The notes: generated from the sequence alone by a model not told the origin. A DNA stretch of 64,000 nucleotides from Verrucomicrobiota bacterium (GCA_022711435.1 JAKLFB010000014.1:1-64000); one strand, 5' to 3'; shown: positions 17,572 to 26,304, counted from the first letter of the stretch. Numbers and translations are program-made.

Positions 17572-18014
17572 ATGAACCCGTCGAAGCGGTGTGTGGTTTG
17601 GGCGGGGGTGAGCTATATGGCCAGTTGGGATAGCAAGACGCCGCTGCCCCTGATCTTGTTCCTCCACCCGCTGAGCGGAAACGCTGCTGGGATGCGCAGT
17701 TGGTTCCCCCTGGAGCCTCTGGCGGAGTCAAAAGGATTCCTCGTCAGTTACCCGAACGGGACCGTGGACGCCAATGGGTGGCGTTATTGGAACGGACCCG
17801 ACTTCCTGAGTTTCTCCAATCCGGACATGGACGACTCGGGTTAGCTGCGCGGGGAGTGGCGGGAATCGACACTACCGTGATGCGCTATACCCATTGTCCG
17901 TCTGGCGGCGCGGTCGAACTCTGGACGGTCAATGGTGGTGGTCATGCTCCGACGGACTCGTCCGAATCCCGTCGCCGGCTGGTCGATTGGCTGCTGGCAC
18001 ATCCCAAACCATGA
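17572..18014 (+). pseudogene. PHB depolymerase/LpqC-like esterase with internal deletion
   Basis: The first part encodes PLPLILFLHPLSGNAAGMRS, then ESKGFLVSYPNGTVDANGWR, the start of an alpha/beta-hydrolase of the LpqC/polyhydroxybutyrate depolymerase type, and stops at TAG after PDMDDSG. In another frame further down, CPSGGAVELWTVNGGGHAPT and RRLVDWLLAHPKP match the C-terminus of the same family, with the catalytic His. The middle of the protein, including the GxSxG nucleophile elbow and the catalytic Asp, is deleted at about 17,843-17,860. The product cannot be an active esterase. Confidence 0.7.
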
Positions 18015-18031
18015 CGAGAAGGGCAGGGAAT

Positions 18032-18499
18032 TCATTCCGCTTGAATGCCGGGCCCTCGATCTTCTCCGGGCCGCAGGTGCTCCCACTCGAGCCCGTGCGG
18101 AGCAAACACCGCAAAGTCGTCATCTCGCGTGACCCACCGGCACCCGTGCTCGATGGCAAGGGCCGCATGCTGGGCGTCGGCGACCTGCTTCCCGGCGGCG
18201 CCCGTTTTCCGACACAGCATTGCGGTGATCTCCCAATGCCGTTCGCCCGGCAGCAGCCACCGACATCCGGGCGACTGACGCAAACAATCCACGGTCGCTA
18301 GCGCCACCGGCAAAGGCGTGGGATCGTTGTGAAAACTCGGGTGGGTGACGATCCGGACAAAGGCTACGCCGACCAGCGCCGACAAGCCGAATGGCACCTC
18401 CGTGTTCACCTGCCTTTCAAGCCAGTCCCGATAGAACTCATGGGCCGCTTCATCCTTGCGATGAGCGTAGACAAGGATGTTGACATCCAACATTTTCAT
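18032..18499 (-). CDS. vapC: VapC-type PIN-domain toxin
   Basis: A 155-residue PIN nuclease. The catalytic acids are visible: Asp near MLDVNILVYAHR, Asp in AGKQVADAQHAALA and Asp residues in CRWVTRDDDFAVF. The SALVGVAFVRIVTHPSFH segment has Gly where many VapC proteins have a Glu, as in the TIGR00028-type subgroup. VapC toxins cleave tRNA or rRNA and are neutralised by the cognate VapB. Its ATG overlaps the vapB stop in ATGA, so the two are translationally coupled. The 3' end faces the esterase pseudogene. Confidence 0.88.
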   Translation of the reverse strand: MKMLDVNILVYAHRKDEAAHEFYRDWLERQVNTEVPFGLSALVGVAFVRIVTHPSFHNDPTPLPVALATVDCLRQSPGCRWLLPGERHWEITAMLCRKTGAAGKQVADAQHAALAIEHGCRWVTRDDDFAVFAPHGLEWEHLRPGEDRGPGIQAE

Positions 18500-18726
18500 C
18501 GCCCTTGGTCCCGGAAATTGGCGATCTCCCGGACGGGGGAATCCTGCTTGGGACCTGATCCAAAGGTCAGGAGAGAAAACCGGCCGGGATGCGGAGGCTG
18601 AACCCGCTTTCGCAATGCCTCGCGCAGGGCCAGTGTTGTCAGTTCGCTCACGGTGATACCCGCCTCGATGGCACGGCGCTTGGCCTCCATAAAAACATGA
18701 TCATCAATAATCAATGTCGTCCGCAT
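18496..18726 (-). CDS. vapB: VapB-type ribbon-helix-helix antitoxin
   Basis: I start this antitoxin at ATG 18,726 (MRTTLIIDDHVFMEAKRRAI), giving 76 residues. An upstream in-frame ATG at 18,738 lies inside the -10 box of the promoter and is therefore unlikely. The N-terminal 40 residues fit a ribbon-helix-helix DNA-binding domain (TTLIIDDHVFMEAKRRA, then TVSELTTLALREALRKR). The C-terminal tail (FGSGPKQDSPVREIANFRD) is the toxin-wrapping part. It precedes vapC with an ATGA overlap. Autorepression at the promoter directly upstream is expected from the family. Confidence 0.85.
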   Translation of the reverse strand: MRTTLIIDDHVFMEAKRRAIEAGITVSELTTLALREALRKRVQPPHPGRFSLLTFGSGPKQDSPVREIANFRDQGR

Positions 18727-18733
18727 ATGGATG

Positions 18734-18761
18734 ACCATACAGGTGTCAGCTCTATTGTCAA
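18734..18761 (-). promoter_or_regulatory. sigma70-like promoter of vapBC, leaderless geometry
   Basis: On the minus strand TTGACA (18,761-18,756) is followed after 16 nt by TATGGT (18,739-18,734). The expected transcription start, about 7 nt after the -10 box, falls at or next to the vapB ATG at 18,726, so the mRNA is probably leaderless. Confidence 0.6.
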
Positions 18762-18924
18762 CTGGAGTGCAGTCGCGTGATGTCGCTGGCCGCCGCCAAC
18801 CGGGAGGTCTCTGCGCTGCTCAAGAACGGCGAGAATGTCCTGCGTGCCCGGACGGCCAGCAGCAGCGAAAGCTGGAATGCGTGCTGGGCAAGCAGTACCA
18901 TCTGATAAAGCGACCGTGATTCCG

Positions 18925-19290
18925 ATGAAGCGCCGGACGTTCAAATCGCTCCGCTCGCCGCGGCAGCCGGAGCAGCACCACAGTGTCTACGTGGTGCTGC
19001 TCGATCCCGCCGCCGGCAGACTCAGGAATGTGCGCGCCCAGAACGCGGAGCGCGATCCCGATCAACCGTGCGTTTACGTTGGCATGACCGGCCTGACGCC
19101 GGAGGAGCGCTTCGAGAATCACAAGGCCGGGATCAAGGACGCGCCGCTGGTGAAGCGGTACGGCATCCGCCTCCTGCCCGAGCTGTACGCCCACTTGAAC
19201 CCCATGCCGTTCGAGGCGGCGGCTCAAATGGAGAAGGACTTGGCGGAAGACCTGCGCCAGGCCGGGTACACGGTCGCTGGAGGACATTGA
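18925..19290 (+). CDS. GIY-YIG-like small protein
   Basis: A 121-residue protein from ATG 18,925. The N-terminus is basic (MKRRTFKSLRSPRQPEQHHS), followed by YVVLLDPAAG and PCVYVGMTGLTPEERFENHK, which resemble the two beta-strand motifs (here YVV and CVYVG) and the conserved Arg helix of GIY-YIG nuclease folds. The usual C-terminal Glu (AAAQMEKDLAEDLRQAGYTV) is also present. Many bacteria carry such stand-alone domains, and their targets are unknown. Some 60 upstream codons are open in this frame but show no signal of being coding. It lies in an intergenic region with a PIN-domain scrap just after it. Confidence 0.6.
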   Translation: MKRRTFKSLRSPRQPEQHHSVYVVLLDPAAGRLRNVRAQNAERDPDQPCVYVGMTGLTPEERFENHKAGIKDAPLVKRYGIRLLPELYAHLNPMPFEAAAQMEKDLAEDLRQAGYTVAGGH

Positions 19291-19316
19291 CCGCCGACTT
19301 AGCCGATGGGCGGCCG

Positions 19317-19433
19317 ATGGTGGAACCATTGGTGACAGGCAACGTTCGCCATTTCCCAAAGTCGGTTGCCGGCGGCACAGTTGTGCTGACACCTGCCCAC
19401 TTCGTCTCCATGTGTCGCACTTGGCGCCCATAA
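19317..19433 (+). pseudogene. PIN-domain toxin, C-terminal scrap
   Basis: The stretch encodes EPLVTGNVRHFPKSVAGGTV, then VLTPAHFVSM, the last strand-helix of PIN toxins (pattern LVTGNxRHFP....VxVLTPAxFL). The catalytic N-terminal two thirds are absent. Together with the vapBC pair and the DUF433/DUF5615 pair it shows repeated traffic of toxin-antitoxin genes in this region. Confidence 0.5.
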
Positions 19434-19556
19434 GATTACGGCCGCTGGCCTCGGGCCGGACGCGATAGCGTCGCGCCCCTGCCTGTCCGCTTCCAAGGGA
19501 CGCGGCGCCGACTCGCCCGTTTGTCCCCCTCGGGTCAGGGGCAATCCCCCTTACCC

Positions 19557-22500
19557 TTAATTCGGCGTCTGAACAAACACGCGGTAAAAGAGGTGATTCC
19601 CGTTGTCCACCCCGGCTGGATTGGGATCCTCAAACGCGCCGGAGGAGGAATCGGGCACGACTTCCCCGATGTTTTCCCACGCCTCGGGGTTGCCGAGCAG
19701 CTCTGCGCGCTGGATGACGTAGCGCACGCCGGGCGATGCTCCCCACTCGATGCGCGGATTGGCCCCGGGCCTGTGCCGGATGCGCGCCTCGAGGAGCGAG
19801 CCCGGATCGAGCGGATTCGTGTGCAGGATCCATTCGAAGAGGTTCCGATGGCCGTCCTGATCGTCGTCGGCCTGCGGATCCGTGATGCCCGCCAGCCGCG
19901 CCCACGGATCCGGCAAGCCGTCCAGGTTCGCATCGAGGCCCACCGGATCGGTGATGACCGGATCGTGGATGAGCGACATGATCGCCACATGCGCGGCCGA
20001 TGCCATCGCGGCGTGGATGTTCGACCGCAGGGCGTCATGCTCCCGAGAGTCCGCCGCGTCGTGCTGGAGCGAGCTGAAGGGATCGTGCCCCAGTGACTGG
20101 AGAGGCTCGTGCTGGCTCGAGGCCGCCGCCAGGTGAACGCTCGAGACCGCCGGATCGTGCTGACGCGACAGGTCGGTGCTGTGCAGCCTCGACCGCTCGG
20201 TGCTGTGCAGGGCGGACGCGATCCCGTCATGCAGGACCGAGAGCCCCACGTCGTGCGCCGCGGACCGCTCGGGATCGTGCTGGGCGGACGTCCGCACCGC
20301 ATGAACCGCCGATATCACGTCCGCGTGCGCCACGGACCGGGCCGGCTCGTGGATCGAGGAGACCACCACCGAATGCACCTCCGACTGGGCCGCCTCATGC
20401 AGCTGGCTCGGCACCGTCGCGTGGATCAGGGACGGGAACGCCAGGTGCGCCGCCGACGCATCGGCCGCATGCACCACGGATAGCGCTGCTGCATGCAGTC
20501 GGGACGCAGCCGTCTCGTGCTGCCGGCTGAGCACGACGCTGTGGATTTCGGAGATCAAAGCCTGGTGCTCCTGAGACCGCGCCACCGAGTGGACCTGGCT
20601 GACGGCCGGATCGTGCTGGATCGACAGGCTGACCGCGTGCAGCCCCGAGGCCTGAACACTGTGCACCATCGAGCGCGGCACCGAATGCAGCAGGCTGGCG
20701 CCCTGCAGATGGGCCATCGAAAGCGACGGCTGATGCAGCCCGGACCCGGCCTGGTCGTGAGAGGACGAGTAGATTGGATGATGCTCGAGAGATAGCGGCA
20801 CGCTGTGCAGCACCGACGGGAACGGGGCGTGGATCAATCCATGGAGCGCGTCCTGATCGATCGCCGGCCAGTTGGCCAGGCCGGGCTGGATGATCCCTGC
20901 GCCGGCTGCCATCGCCCGGTGCGGCTCCTGAATCGCCGCCTCCAGCGTGAGCATCACATGATGGATCACATCCATCGCCGGATCGATCCCCAGCGCCGAG
21001 CTCGCCGCCATGTGCTGCCCCGACATCCACGGGGAGTGAACCACCGAGCTGACGACGTCATGCAGGATCGATCCCGCCGGCATGTGGATCGCCGACGTCG
21101 TCACATCGTGGAGCGTCGAATGCTTCGCCTCGTGCAAGCTCGAGCCCCTGATGTCGTGGATCAGCGAATACGCCGCCGCGTGCGTCTTCGAAAGCGTGGG
21201 ATCGTGCAGGACCGACAGCGCGGCCGAGTGAAGCTGCGACACGCCGCTGCTGTGCTGCTGCGACACGGTCGTGGCATGCACCTCGGACTCGATCGCCAGA
21301 TGGTACTCGAGGTCCGGCAGGGTCTTGTCGACCACCGCGACCAGGCCCGACTCGGCCGGCTGGTGGATCGCCGATCGCGCCGCGCTGTGGAGCCACGAAT
21401 CGCGCACCCCATGCACCAGCGAGGCCGTCACCGCGTGCAGCGGCGGGATCACCTCCCGGACGATGGCCGAGTTGAACACCCCGTGCGGCCACGTTTCCGA
21501 ATTCATGGGGGCATGCTGAGCCGATCCCGGCGGCAGGTGCGCCTGCGGGACCAGGCCCTCGATCACCGACGATTCCATGGCGCCGTGCCACCACGGCTCC
21601 GAAAGCGCCGGATCGTGGGCCCACGTCATGAGCGGCCCGTGCACCAGCGACCCGAACGCCTCGTGCGCCTGCGAGGCGCCCGTCTCGTGGACGGCAGACA
21701 GCGCCGCCTGATGGAGCACGGACGCATCGGCGCGGTGCAGCCGGCTGTCCATGAACGTGTGGATCCGCGACAGCAGCTCGCGGTGCTCGGCGGATTGGGC
21801 GTCCAGGTGGGCGATCGACAAGGCCGCATCGTGGAGCTGCGACGGGGCCGCCAGGTGCGCCGACGATCCTTTCACATCATGAAGCACCGACCGGATCACC
21901 ACGTGCTCCGCGGAAAGGCGGGCTTCGTGCTGAAGCGAAGCCGCCGCCTCGTGCACGCGGGACAGATACGGCTGATGGACCGCCGAGTAGCTCGGGTTGT
22001 GGAGCCCCGACACCTCGGGGGAGTGGAGGCCCGATGCCCACGGGGCGTGCACCGCCGAGCCCAGCGCCTCATGCGCCGCCGACCGGCCGGCCTGGTGGAC
22101 CAGCGAGACCGCCGGATCGTGCGCCAGCGATTCCGTTGCGCTGTGCAGGCCGCTCCGAACCACCGAGTGGATCCGCGATTCGAGGTCGCGATGCACCTGC
22201 GACGCGTCCGCGCCATGCACGGTCGAGATCCCGACCGCGTGCGTCTCCGACACAGCCGGATCGTGCGCGACCGACACCGCCTCGCCATGCACCAGCGAGT
22301 ACATCGGCTCGTGGAACTGCGACAGGGCAATGCTGTGCAGCCGCGACCGGACCGGATCGTGCTCGCGCGACGCAAGCACGCTGTGGACCTGAGAGGCCGC
22401 GACGGCATGCACCACCGAGCGCAGGCTGTCGTGGACGGCCCCTGACAAGGCCGGATCATGCGCCGCGGACGCATCGGCCGCATGCACCTGGGAGCGATAT

Positions 22501-25500
22501 ACATCGTGCACCGCGGACGCGTCGGCCAAATGCGCGCTGCTCAACACCGGGGCGTGGATGTCCGAGTGGAAGCTTGCGTGCTGGCTGGACGCCGCGGCCT
22601 GGTGGATCTCGGACAGGCCGGCCTGGTGAGCCGCCGAGAGGCGCGGCTCGTGCTGATCCGAGCTCACGACGCTGTGGATCGCCGAGACAAAGCCCAAGTG
22701 CTGTTTCGACACGTCGACGCCGTGCAGGGCCGAGATCCGGACGTCGTGGCTGCTCGACAGAGCGGTGCCGTGGGTCGACGACGCCAGCACTGCATGAAGA
22801 TCCGAATCCAGCGTCTTGTGGAGCTGCGACAGATCGGTCTTGTGGGCGGCCGACAGGGCCGGCTGGTGCAGGGTTGAGACGAGCGGCTGGTGCAGCGAGG
22901 AGCTGCGGGTGTCGTGCAGCAGCGACACCAGCACCCCGTGCTCCTGGGAGCTGGCTGTCAGGTGCTTCTGCGACAGCGCCGCCCCGTGCCGCTCCGATGT
23001 CCCCGGCACATGCGCGTTCGACAGCGCCGGATCGTGCAGCTTGGATGCGTCCGCCAGATGCTGATCCGACGTCAGGGGCGCATGATACACCGACCGCAGC
23101 GGATCGTGCTGCGCGGATACGCCCGCCAGGTGAACCACGGAGAGCGTCGCGTCGTGCTGCTTGGACACCGCTGGATCGTGGTGGCTCGAGCTGACCGGAT
23201 CGTGAATGGTCGAGTTCAGAGCCTGGTGCGCCTTCGACCGCTCGGCCGAGTGCACCACCGATTGGGCGGCGTCGTGCGATTGCGACAGGGCGGTGTCGTG
23301 CGACTGCGACCGCAATGCATCATGGGCAGCCGACCGCTGCGGATCATGGCTGGCCGACGTCGCCGCCTGGTGCACCTCGGACCGGGCCGGATCGTGCTGC
23401 TGCGAAAGCGCGGCGCCATGCTGCTGGGAGACGGACGGCTGGTGCACCGCCGACCGCGCCGGGTCGTGCACGACCGATACCGCGGCGTCATGCAGCTTCG
23501 ACCGCTCCGGGCTGTGCTGGCTCGAATCCACCGGAGCGTGGATCGCCGACCTCACAGCCTCATGCTCCTTGGAGCGGACCGCGTCGTGCACCACCGACAG
23601 CGCCGCGTCATGGAGGCGCGACCTGTCGGTGGCATGCACGGCGCTGCGCACCGGGCTGTGGATCACCGAGCCGAAGGCGTCGTGGGCCTTGGACCGATCC
23701 GCCAGGTGAATGCGGGACACCTCGACCGCATGCAGCGCGGAGGCCCCCGCCAGATGCTGCCGGCTGGCCACCGGATTGTGAATGTACGACTGGAGCGTCT
23801 CGTGCAGAGCCGAACGCTGGGTGTCGTGCAGCTTCGAGGCCGCCGGGTCGTGCGCCTTCGATGCCTCCGCCTCGTGGAGCCCGGATTGGGCCGGCGCATG
23901 AACGCTCGACCGCAACACCGAGTGCAGGCTCGAGTTGGCGGCGCTGTGCAAGGCCGACACCGACGGCTGGTGCCCGCTCGAGTTGGCCGCCACATGCAGC
24001 GCGGAATAGACCGGCACATGCTGGAGCGACCGATCCGACACGTGCTGCACGGACTCGACCGGCGTATGCACCAGCAACTGCAGGCTGTCCGCCGATGGCA
24101 TCCGCCCCAGCCAGGTGCTCGATTGAGCGGCGGCGGTCCGATCGCCCGCCGCGCCCCCGGCGCCGGCAATGCCCAGCGGGCCCATCTGACCCAGAATCAC
24201 TTCCTGAATCACCTCGACTCCGGGATCGAACACGCTCGACTGTGCCGCGTTGTGCAACCCCGAGTTCCATGGAGCGTGCACCGTCGACAGCAGCACGTTG
24301 TGGTGTCCGGACTGGACCACGCTGTGGATCACCGACGGCCCCGCGGAGTGGACCTCGGACAGCTGGGTCAGATGCCAGCCGGACAGGAGCATCGAGTGGA
24401 CCGCCGAAAGCGGGTCCTTGTGAATCTGGAGGGAGTTGGCTGGCAGGTGCTGCAGCACCGCCGACAAATCCGCCACGTGGGTCGACGAGGCACTGTCATG
24501 CACCACCGACTCCGTGGTGGCATGAATCACCGACGGCAGGGTGTCGTGCACAGTCGAAACCACCACCTCGTGGATGCGCGACTCGGAAGCCAGATGCGCC
24601 TGGGTCCAGGCCGGGGCATGCACCACGGAAGCCAGCGGCTCGTGCACCTCGAGATCCGCCCCGCCGGTCAGCTGGCTCAAGGGGACACCGTGCGGGCTCA
24701 GGCTCGATGCCTCCGGCAGATGCAGCCCCGAGGCCACCACCGAGTGCGCTGCCGAGTCGAACGACAGGTGCTGGCGGGATTCGACCGCCGAGTGGACCAC
24801 CGACAGGGCCGCCTCGTGGATCTGCGAGTGATCCGCCTGGTGCAGATCGCTCGCGCCCGGCGCATGCACCACCGACATCAGCACCTCGTGCAGCCTGGAA
24901 TCCTCGAGATTGTGGGCCACCGACACCGCCGCCGCGTGCAGCTGGGACCGCGTCGAAATATGGATCACCGACCTCGCGGCGGCGTGATACACCGATTCGA
25001 GCACCGCGTGCTCCTGCGACGAAGCCGGCAGGTGCTGCAGCGACAGCTTCGGGTCGTGCTGGGCGGAGGTCAACGGATTGTGGGCCGAGGACCACACCGG
25101 CTCATGCGACTGCGACGTCTCCGCCAGGTGCTGCCGGGATTCGACCGGCGAATGCACCCAGGAACCCAGGGTGTCGTGCAGGTCCGATGCCGTCACCGCA
25201 TGCAGCACCGAGGGCGCCGGCTCGTGGATTCCCGAGCGGGCCGACAGGTGCTGGCGGCTGGCCAGCGCGCCGTGGACCACCGACGCCATCGTCTCGTGCA
25301 CCCGCGACAACGCCACCGCATGGATCCGCGACAGCGGCAACGAGTGCGCCGTGGAGGCCGCCGCATCGTGCAGTTGGGACGCCGCCGGGCTGTGCACCAG
25401 CGACAGCTGCGCGTCGTGAACCACCGACCGGTCGACCGCGTGCACACGGGAGGCCGCCGGATCATGCTCCCGCGAGGCCAGAATCGCGTGCACCTTCGAT

Positions 25501-26132
25501 GCCTCCACCGCATGCAGCAGGGAGCGCGCATCGGTGTGAACAGCCAGCGACCGCCGCGGCTCGTGCACGGCCGACAGCGGCGCGCTGTGCACCTCCGATC
25601 CCAACGGCTGGTGCTGCAGCGACAACGCCGTGTCGTGCGTCTGTGGCGAGAGGGCCGGATGGTGCAGCGAAGACCGCGGCGGCTGGTGCAGATCCGACGC
25701 CCGGGGCGCGTGGATCGCCGAATACATGTTGTCGTGCTGCGCCGAGGCCCCCACAGCGTGCAGATTCGACTCCTCCGGCCGATGCTCTGTCGACAGGATC
25801 GGATCGTGCTGGCGGGAGCTCAGGACGTCGTGAATATCCGATCGGACCGGATCATGCTGGGCGGATTGATCCGTCGCATGGATCACGGACTCCGCCGGAT
25901 CATGGATCGCGGACTGGTTGGCCTCGTGGATTTCCGAGCGCACCGGCGAGTGGACCAGGGATCGGTAGGCGTCGTGGATCTGGGCGAGACCGCCGGCGGC
26001 AGCCTGGGCGGTCCGATCGCCGCCTCCCGCCCCCTGCGCCATCGCTCCAGCCCGGCCCAATGGCACGATGATTCCTGCCAGCAATATCCATCGCAGAATC
26101 GTGTTGGCACAAAAAGCGATCCCCTGGTTCAT
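19557..26132 (-). CDS. giant exported Ser/His octapeptide-repeat protein (novel repeat)
   Basis: A 2,191-residue protein with an N-terminal signal sequence (ILRWILLAGIIVPLGRAGAMA) and a strong ribosome-binding site (AAAGGAGG, 5 nt before ATG). From about residue 50 to 2,050 nearly every eighth residue is Ser and, three positions later, His, giving the unit S-x-[I/V/L/Q]-H-[D/A/S/E/Q]-[P/A/V]-x-x. Examples are SAIHDPAE, SVIHATDQ, SAQHDPVR and SRLHDAAL. I estimate about 230 units in three blocks (roughly residues 53-630, 690-1,715 and 1,770-2,050), separated by short non-octad linkers, plus minor breaks near 480 and 1,500-1,560. The frequent Pro makes a continuous coiled coil unlikely; a beta-solenoid with a strand-turn period of eight is my inference. 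The tail has a Ca-loop-like segment (DANLDGLPDPW ... DPQADDDQDGHRNLFEW) and a verrucomicrobial C-terminal domain ending FYRVFVQ. The regular His ladder suggests metal or pH-dependent binding, unproven. I do not recognise this repeat family. Confidence 0.85.
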   Translation of the reverse strand: MNQGIAFCANTILRWILLAGIIVPLGRAGAMAQGAGGGDRTAQAAAGGLAQIHDAYRSLVHSPVRSEIHEANQSAIHDPAESVIHATDQSAQHDPVRSDIHDVLSSRQHDPILSTEHRPEESNLHAVGASAQHDNMYSAIHAPRASDLHQPPRSSLHHPALSPQTHDTALSLQHQPLGSEVHSAPLSAVHEPRRSLAVHTDARSLLHAVEASKVHAILASREHDPAASRVHAVDRSVVHDAQLSLVHSPAASQLHDAAASTAHSLPLSRIHAVALSRVHETMASVVHGALASRQHLSARSGIHEPAPSVLHAVTASDLHDTLGSWVHSPVESRQHLAETSQSHEPVWSSAHNPLTSAQHDPKLSLQHLPASSQEHAVLESVYHAAARSVIHISTRSQLHAAAVSVAHNLEDSRLHEVLMSVVHAPGASDLHQADHSQIHEAALSVVHSAVESRQHLSFDSAAHSVVASGLHLPEASSLSPHGVPLSQLTGGADLEVHEPLASVVHAPAWTQAHLASESRIHEVVVSTVHDTLPSVIHATTESVVHDSASSTHVADLSAVLQHLPANSLQIHKDPLSAVHSMLLSGWHLTQLSEVHSAGPSVIHSVVQSGHHNVLLSTVHAPWNSGLHNAAQSSVFDPGVEVIQEVILGQMGPLGIAGAGGAAGDRTAAAQSSTWLGRMPSADSLQLLVHTPVESVQHVSDRSLQHVPVYSALHVAANSSGHQPSVSALHSAANSSLHSVLRSSVHAPAQSGLHEAEASKAHDPAASKLHDTQRSALHETLQSYIHNPVASRQHLAGASALHAVEVSRIHLADRSKAHDAFGSVIHSPVRSAVHATDRSRLHDAALSVVHDAVRSKEHEAVRSAIHAPVDSSQHSPERSKLHDAAVSVVHDPARSAVHQPSVSQQHGAALSQQHDPARSEVHQAATSASHDPQRSAAHDALRSQSHDTALSQSHDAAQSVVHSAERSKAHQALNSTIHDPVSSSHHDPAVSKQHDATLSVVHLAGVSAQHDPLRSVYHAPLTSDQHLADASKLHDPALSNAHVPGTSERHGAALSQKHLTASSQEHGVLVSLLHDTRSSSLHQPLVSTLHQPALSAAHKTDLSQLHKTLDSDLHAVLASSTHGTALSSSHDVRISALHGVDVSKQHLGFVSAIHSVVSSDQHEPRLSAAHQAGLSEIHQAAASSQHASFHSDIHAPVLSSAHLADASAVHDVYRSQVHAADASAAHDPALSGAVHDSLRSVVHAVAASQVHSVLASREHDPVRSRLHSIALSQFHEPMYSLVHGEAVSVAHDPAVSETHAVGISTVHGADASQVHRDLESRIHSVVRSGLHSATESLAHDPAVSLVHQAGRSAAHEALGSAVHAPWASGLHSPEVSGLHNPSYSAVHQPYLSRVHEAAASLQHEARLSAEHVVIRSVLHDVKGSSAHLAAPSQLHDAALSIAHLDAQSAEHRELLSRIHTFMDSRLHRADASVLHQAALSAVHETGASQAHEAFGSLVHGPLMTWAHDPALSEPWWHGAMESSVIEGLVPQAHLPPGSAQHAPMNSETWPHGVFNSAIVREVIPPLHAVTASLVHGVRDSWLHSAARSAIHQPAESGLVAVVDKTLPDLEYHLAIESEVHATTVSQQHSSGVSQLHSAALSVLHDPTLSKTHAAAYSLIHDIRGSSLHEAKHSTLHDVTTSAIHMPAGSILHDVVSSVVHSPWMSGQHMAASSALGIDPAMDVIHHVMLTLEAAIQEPHRAMAAGAGIIQPGLANWPAIDQDALHGLIHAPFPSVLHSVPLSLEHHPIYSSSHDQAGSGLHQPSLSMAHLQGASLLHSVPRSMVHSVQASGLHAVSLSIQHDPAVSQVHSVARSQEHQALISEIHSVVLSRQHETAASRLHAAALSVVHAADASAAHLAFPSLIHATVPSQLHEAAQSEVHSVVVSSIHEPARSVAHADVISAVHAVRTSAQHDPERSAAHDVGLSVLHDGIASALHSTERSRLHSTDLSRQHDPAVSSVHLAAASSQHEPLQSLGHDPFSSLQHDAADSREHDALRSNIHAAMASAAHVAIMSLIHDPVITDPVGLDANLDGLPDPWARLAGITDPQADDDQDGHRNLFEWILHTNPLDPGSLLEARIRHRPGANPRIEWGASPGVRYVIQRAELLGNPEAWENIGEVVPDSSSGAFEDPNPAGVDNGNHLFYRVFVQTPN

Positions 26133-26220
26133 GATGTCCTCCTTTCAGGACTTTCGATGCCTCGGAACTGACCGACGCGGCTTCATCTGGTTTGCCAAAG
26201 CCAGGCTACAGGCTGATCAG
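26133..26220 (-). promoter_or_regulatory. 5' leader of the octad-repeat gene with hairpin and strong SD
   Basis: The leader contains AAAGGAGG 5 nt before the ATG. Further up, GGCTTTGGCAAACCAGATG followed by AAGCC (26,202-26,179) folds as a bulged hairpin with a CAAA loop. A competing AGCC/GGCT pairing lies directly 5'. No known riboswitch class was recognised. Confidence 0.35.
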
Positions 26221-26277
26221 GTTTACAACTCTTCCTAATGAATCACATAACTGGCCGGAAGTCAAAAGGAAGGAAGC

Positions 26278-26304
26278 AAAAAAAGCGTCACCCGGGAAAC
26301 CGGG
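26278..26304 (-). terminator. possible terminator at the end of plsC
   Basis: On the minus strand a short stem CCCGG-TTTC-CCGGG (26,304-26,291) overlaps the plsC stop and is followed, after 6 nt, by a run of seven T (26,284-26,278). The stem is only 5 bp, so efficiency is doubtful; it would separate the tyrA-plsC operon from the octad-repeat gene. Confidence 0.4.

Noticed and set aside
18781..18905. Fragment of a type I restriction R subunit (SLAAANREVSALLKNGENV)
   Set aside because: The resemblance covers only about 20 residues and could be chance; no other restriction genes are near.
19557..26132. CRISPR array or other DNA-level tandem repeat, because of the 24-nt period
   Set aside because: Only the codons for Ser and His recur; there are no identical repeats or spacers, and one continuous minus-strand reading frame with signal peptide and ribosome-binding site explains the period.
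22890..26171. A 1,093-codon plus-strand open frame as a gene
   Set aside because: It mirrors the octad gene on the opposite strand, has no plausible ribosome-binding site or signal sequence, and its composition is that expected from antisense reading of the repeat.
26170..26225. c-di-GMP-I riboswitch, because the leader contains GGCAAACC
   Set aside because: The GNRA tetraloop, receptor and conserved GGGACGCAAAG segment are missing; only an isolated hairpin remains.
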